Assembly: GCF_011039205.1 (NCBI RefSeq)
Contig: NZ_JAAKEL010000010.1
Location: 32,723-96,722 of the forward strand
Length of the DNA: 64,000 nucleotides
Direction of reading: 5' to 3'
Source of the DNA: Dysgonomonas sp. ZJ279
Lineage (GTDB): Bacteria > Bacteroidota > Bacteroidia > Bacteroidales > Dysgonomonadaceae
The position numbers were made by a program, and so were the translations under genes. Positions 63,881-64,000 of the stretch are shown piece by piece. Position 1 is the first letter of the stretch. Each line of letters begins with the position of its first letter. The notes under the pieces are model-generated. The model made no database searches. It saw only the letters and a list, made by a program, of their open reading frames with translations, and had not been told where the DNA came from.

Positions 63881-64000
63881 TCAATATGTTAAAGTAATCC
63901 CAGCACCGAATTTCATGTCACTGTCGTAATGAGTCGAAGCCGAAACATATTTAGTGAGTATATATCTGGCACCAAAAGCATATTCGATATTGGTATTGAT
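63881..64000 (-). CDS. C-terminal end of an outer-membrane beta-barrel protein (partial)
   Basis: The last 39 codons and the TGA stop of a minus-strand gene that begins beyond the window. The fragment consists of alternating hydrophobic/polar strands (NIEYAFGARYILTKYVSAS, then MKFGAGITLTY) and ends in an aromatic Tyr, the usual C-terminal signature of outer-membrane barrels. The family cannot be determined from 39 residues; a porin-like or TonB-independent barrel is likely. Its terminator is at 63820-63853. Confidence 0.75.
   Translation of the reverse strand: MNTNIEYAFGARYILTKYVSASTHYDSDMKFGAGITLTY

Noticed and set aside
1..64000. Genomic island, prophage, CRISPR or transposon
   Set aside because: No integrase, transposase, phage gene, tRNA boundary, direct-repeat array or obvious change of composition was seen; the dispersed palindromes are the only mobile-like elements.

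Overview
The window reads as a chromosome segment of a low-GC Bacteroidota bacterium, most likely Bacteroidales and possibly close to Dysgonomonas (an inference from protein style, not a search). Support comes from an ECF sigma/FecR anti-sigma pair, Mfa/FimA-type (type V) pilus genes, lipoproteins with Cys-Ser-Ser-Asp/Glu starts, several -7 boxes of the Bacteroidetes form TAnnTTTG, one complete TTTG-N19-TAnnTTTG promoter, and few Shine-Dalgarno sequences. No rRNA, tRNA, CRISPR array, transposase, integrase or phage gene was seen. Layout: 0.2-2.0 kb holds the sigma/anti-sigma pair (minus), whose target locus probably lies beyond position 1. 2.3-5.2 kb holds an L,D-transpeptidase lipoprotein, a small lipoprotein, an alpha/beta hydrolase and a small glycine-rich membrane protein. 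5.4-12.6 kb is an RND efflux operon (adaptor, pump, TolC) with an AraC regulator abutting TolC, then a double carboxymuconolactone-decarboxylase-domain protein. 12.6-18.5 kb holds a second AraC regulator, a divergent membrane protein, a nitronate monooxygenase, an RRM protein, a small cysteine protein coupled to a glutathione peroxidase, and a DoxX-type membrane protein. 18.7-23.2 kb holds a PAS-LuxR regulator, a degenerate acetolactate-synthase-like protein and a large outer-membrane barrel protein. 23.7-29.2 kb is a type V pilus operon with a lectin-like putative tip subunit. 29.3-31 kb is a GH32 fructan hydrolase. 31.2-38 kb is a TetR-TolC-HlyD-ATPase-ATPase-permease-permease exporter resembling ybiH/ybhGFSR. 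38.2-53.9 kb holds an NtrC-type response regulator and its histidine kinase convergent with a MacB-like exporter operon (TolC, HlyD, one ATPase, four large FtsX/MacB permeases). 54-64 kb holds hemolysin III, fumarase, an acetate transporter, a TetR regulator, a membrane protein of unknown role, a serine-type sulfatase, a secreted protein of unknown role, an alpha/beta hydrolase and the C-terminus of an outer-membrane barrel. The strongest non-coding signals are these. (1) A sigma-54 -24/-12 promoter and an upstream 11-bp inverted repeat sit in front of the MacB-like operon, which joins it to the adjacent NtrC-type two-component system. (2) Four dispersed palindromes of one sequence family all lie just 3' of genes; two of them are nested between the arms of locus-specific hairpins, as if inserted into terminators. 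(3) An exact 20-bp repeat lies upstream of the AraC gene and of the nitronate monooxygenase gene. (4) A 101-bp segment is almost identical at the starts of two neighbouring permease genes. The most unusual protein is the acetolactate-synthase relative at 19.5-20.6 kb, which lacks the middle domain, the lid and the thiamine-diphosphate metal site while keeping an intact frame.
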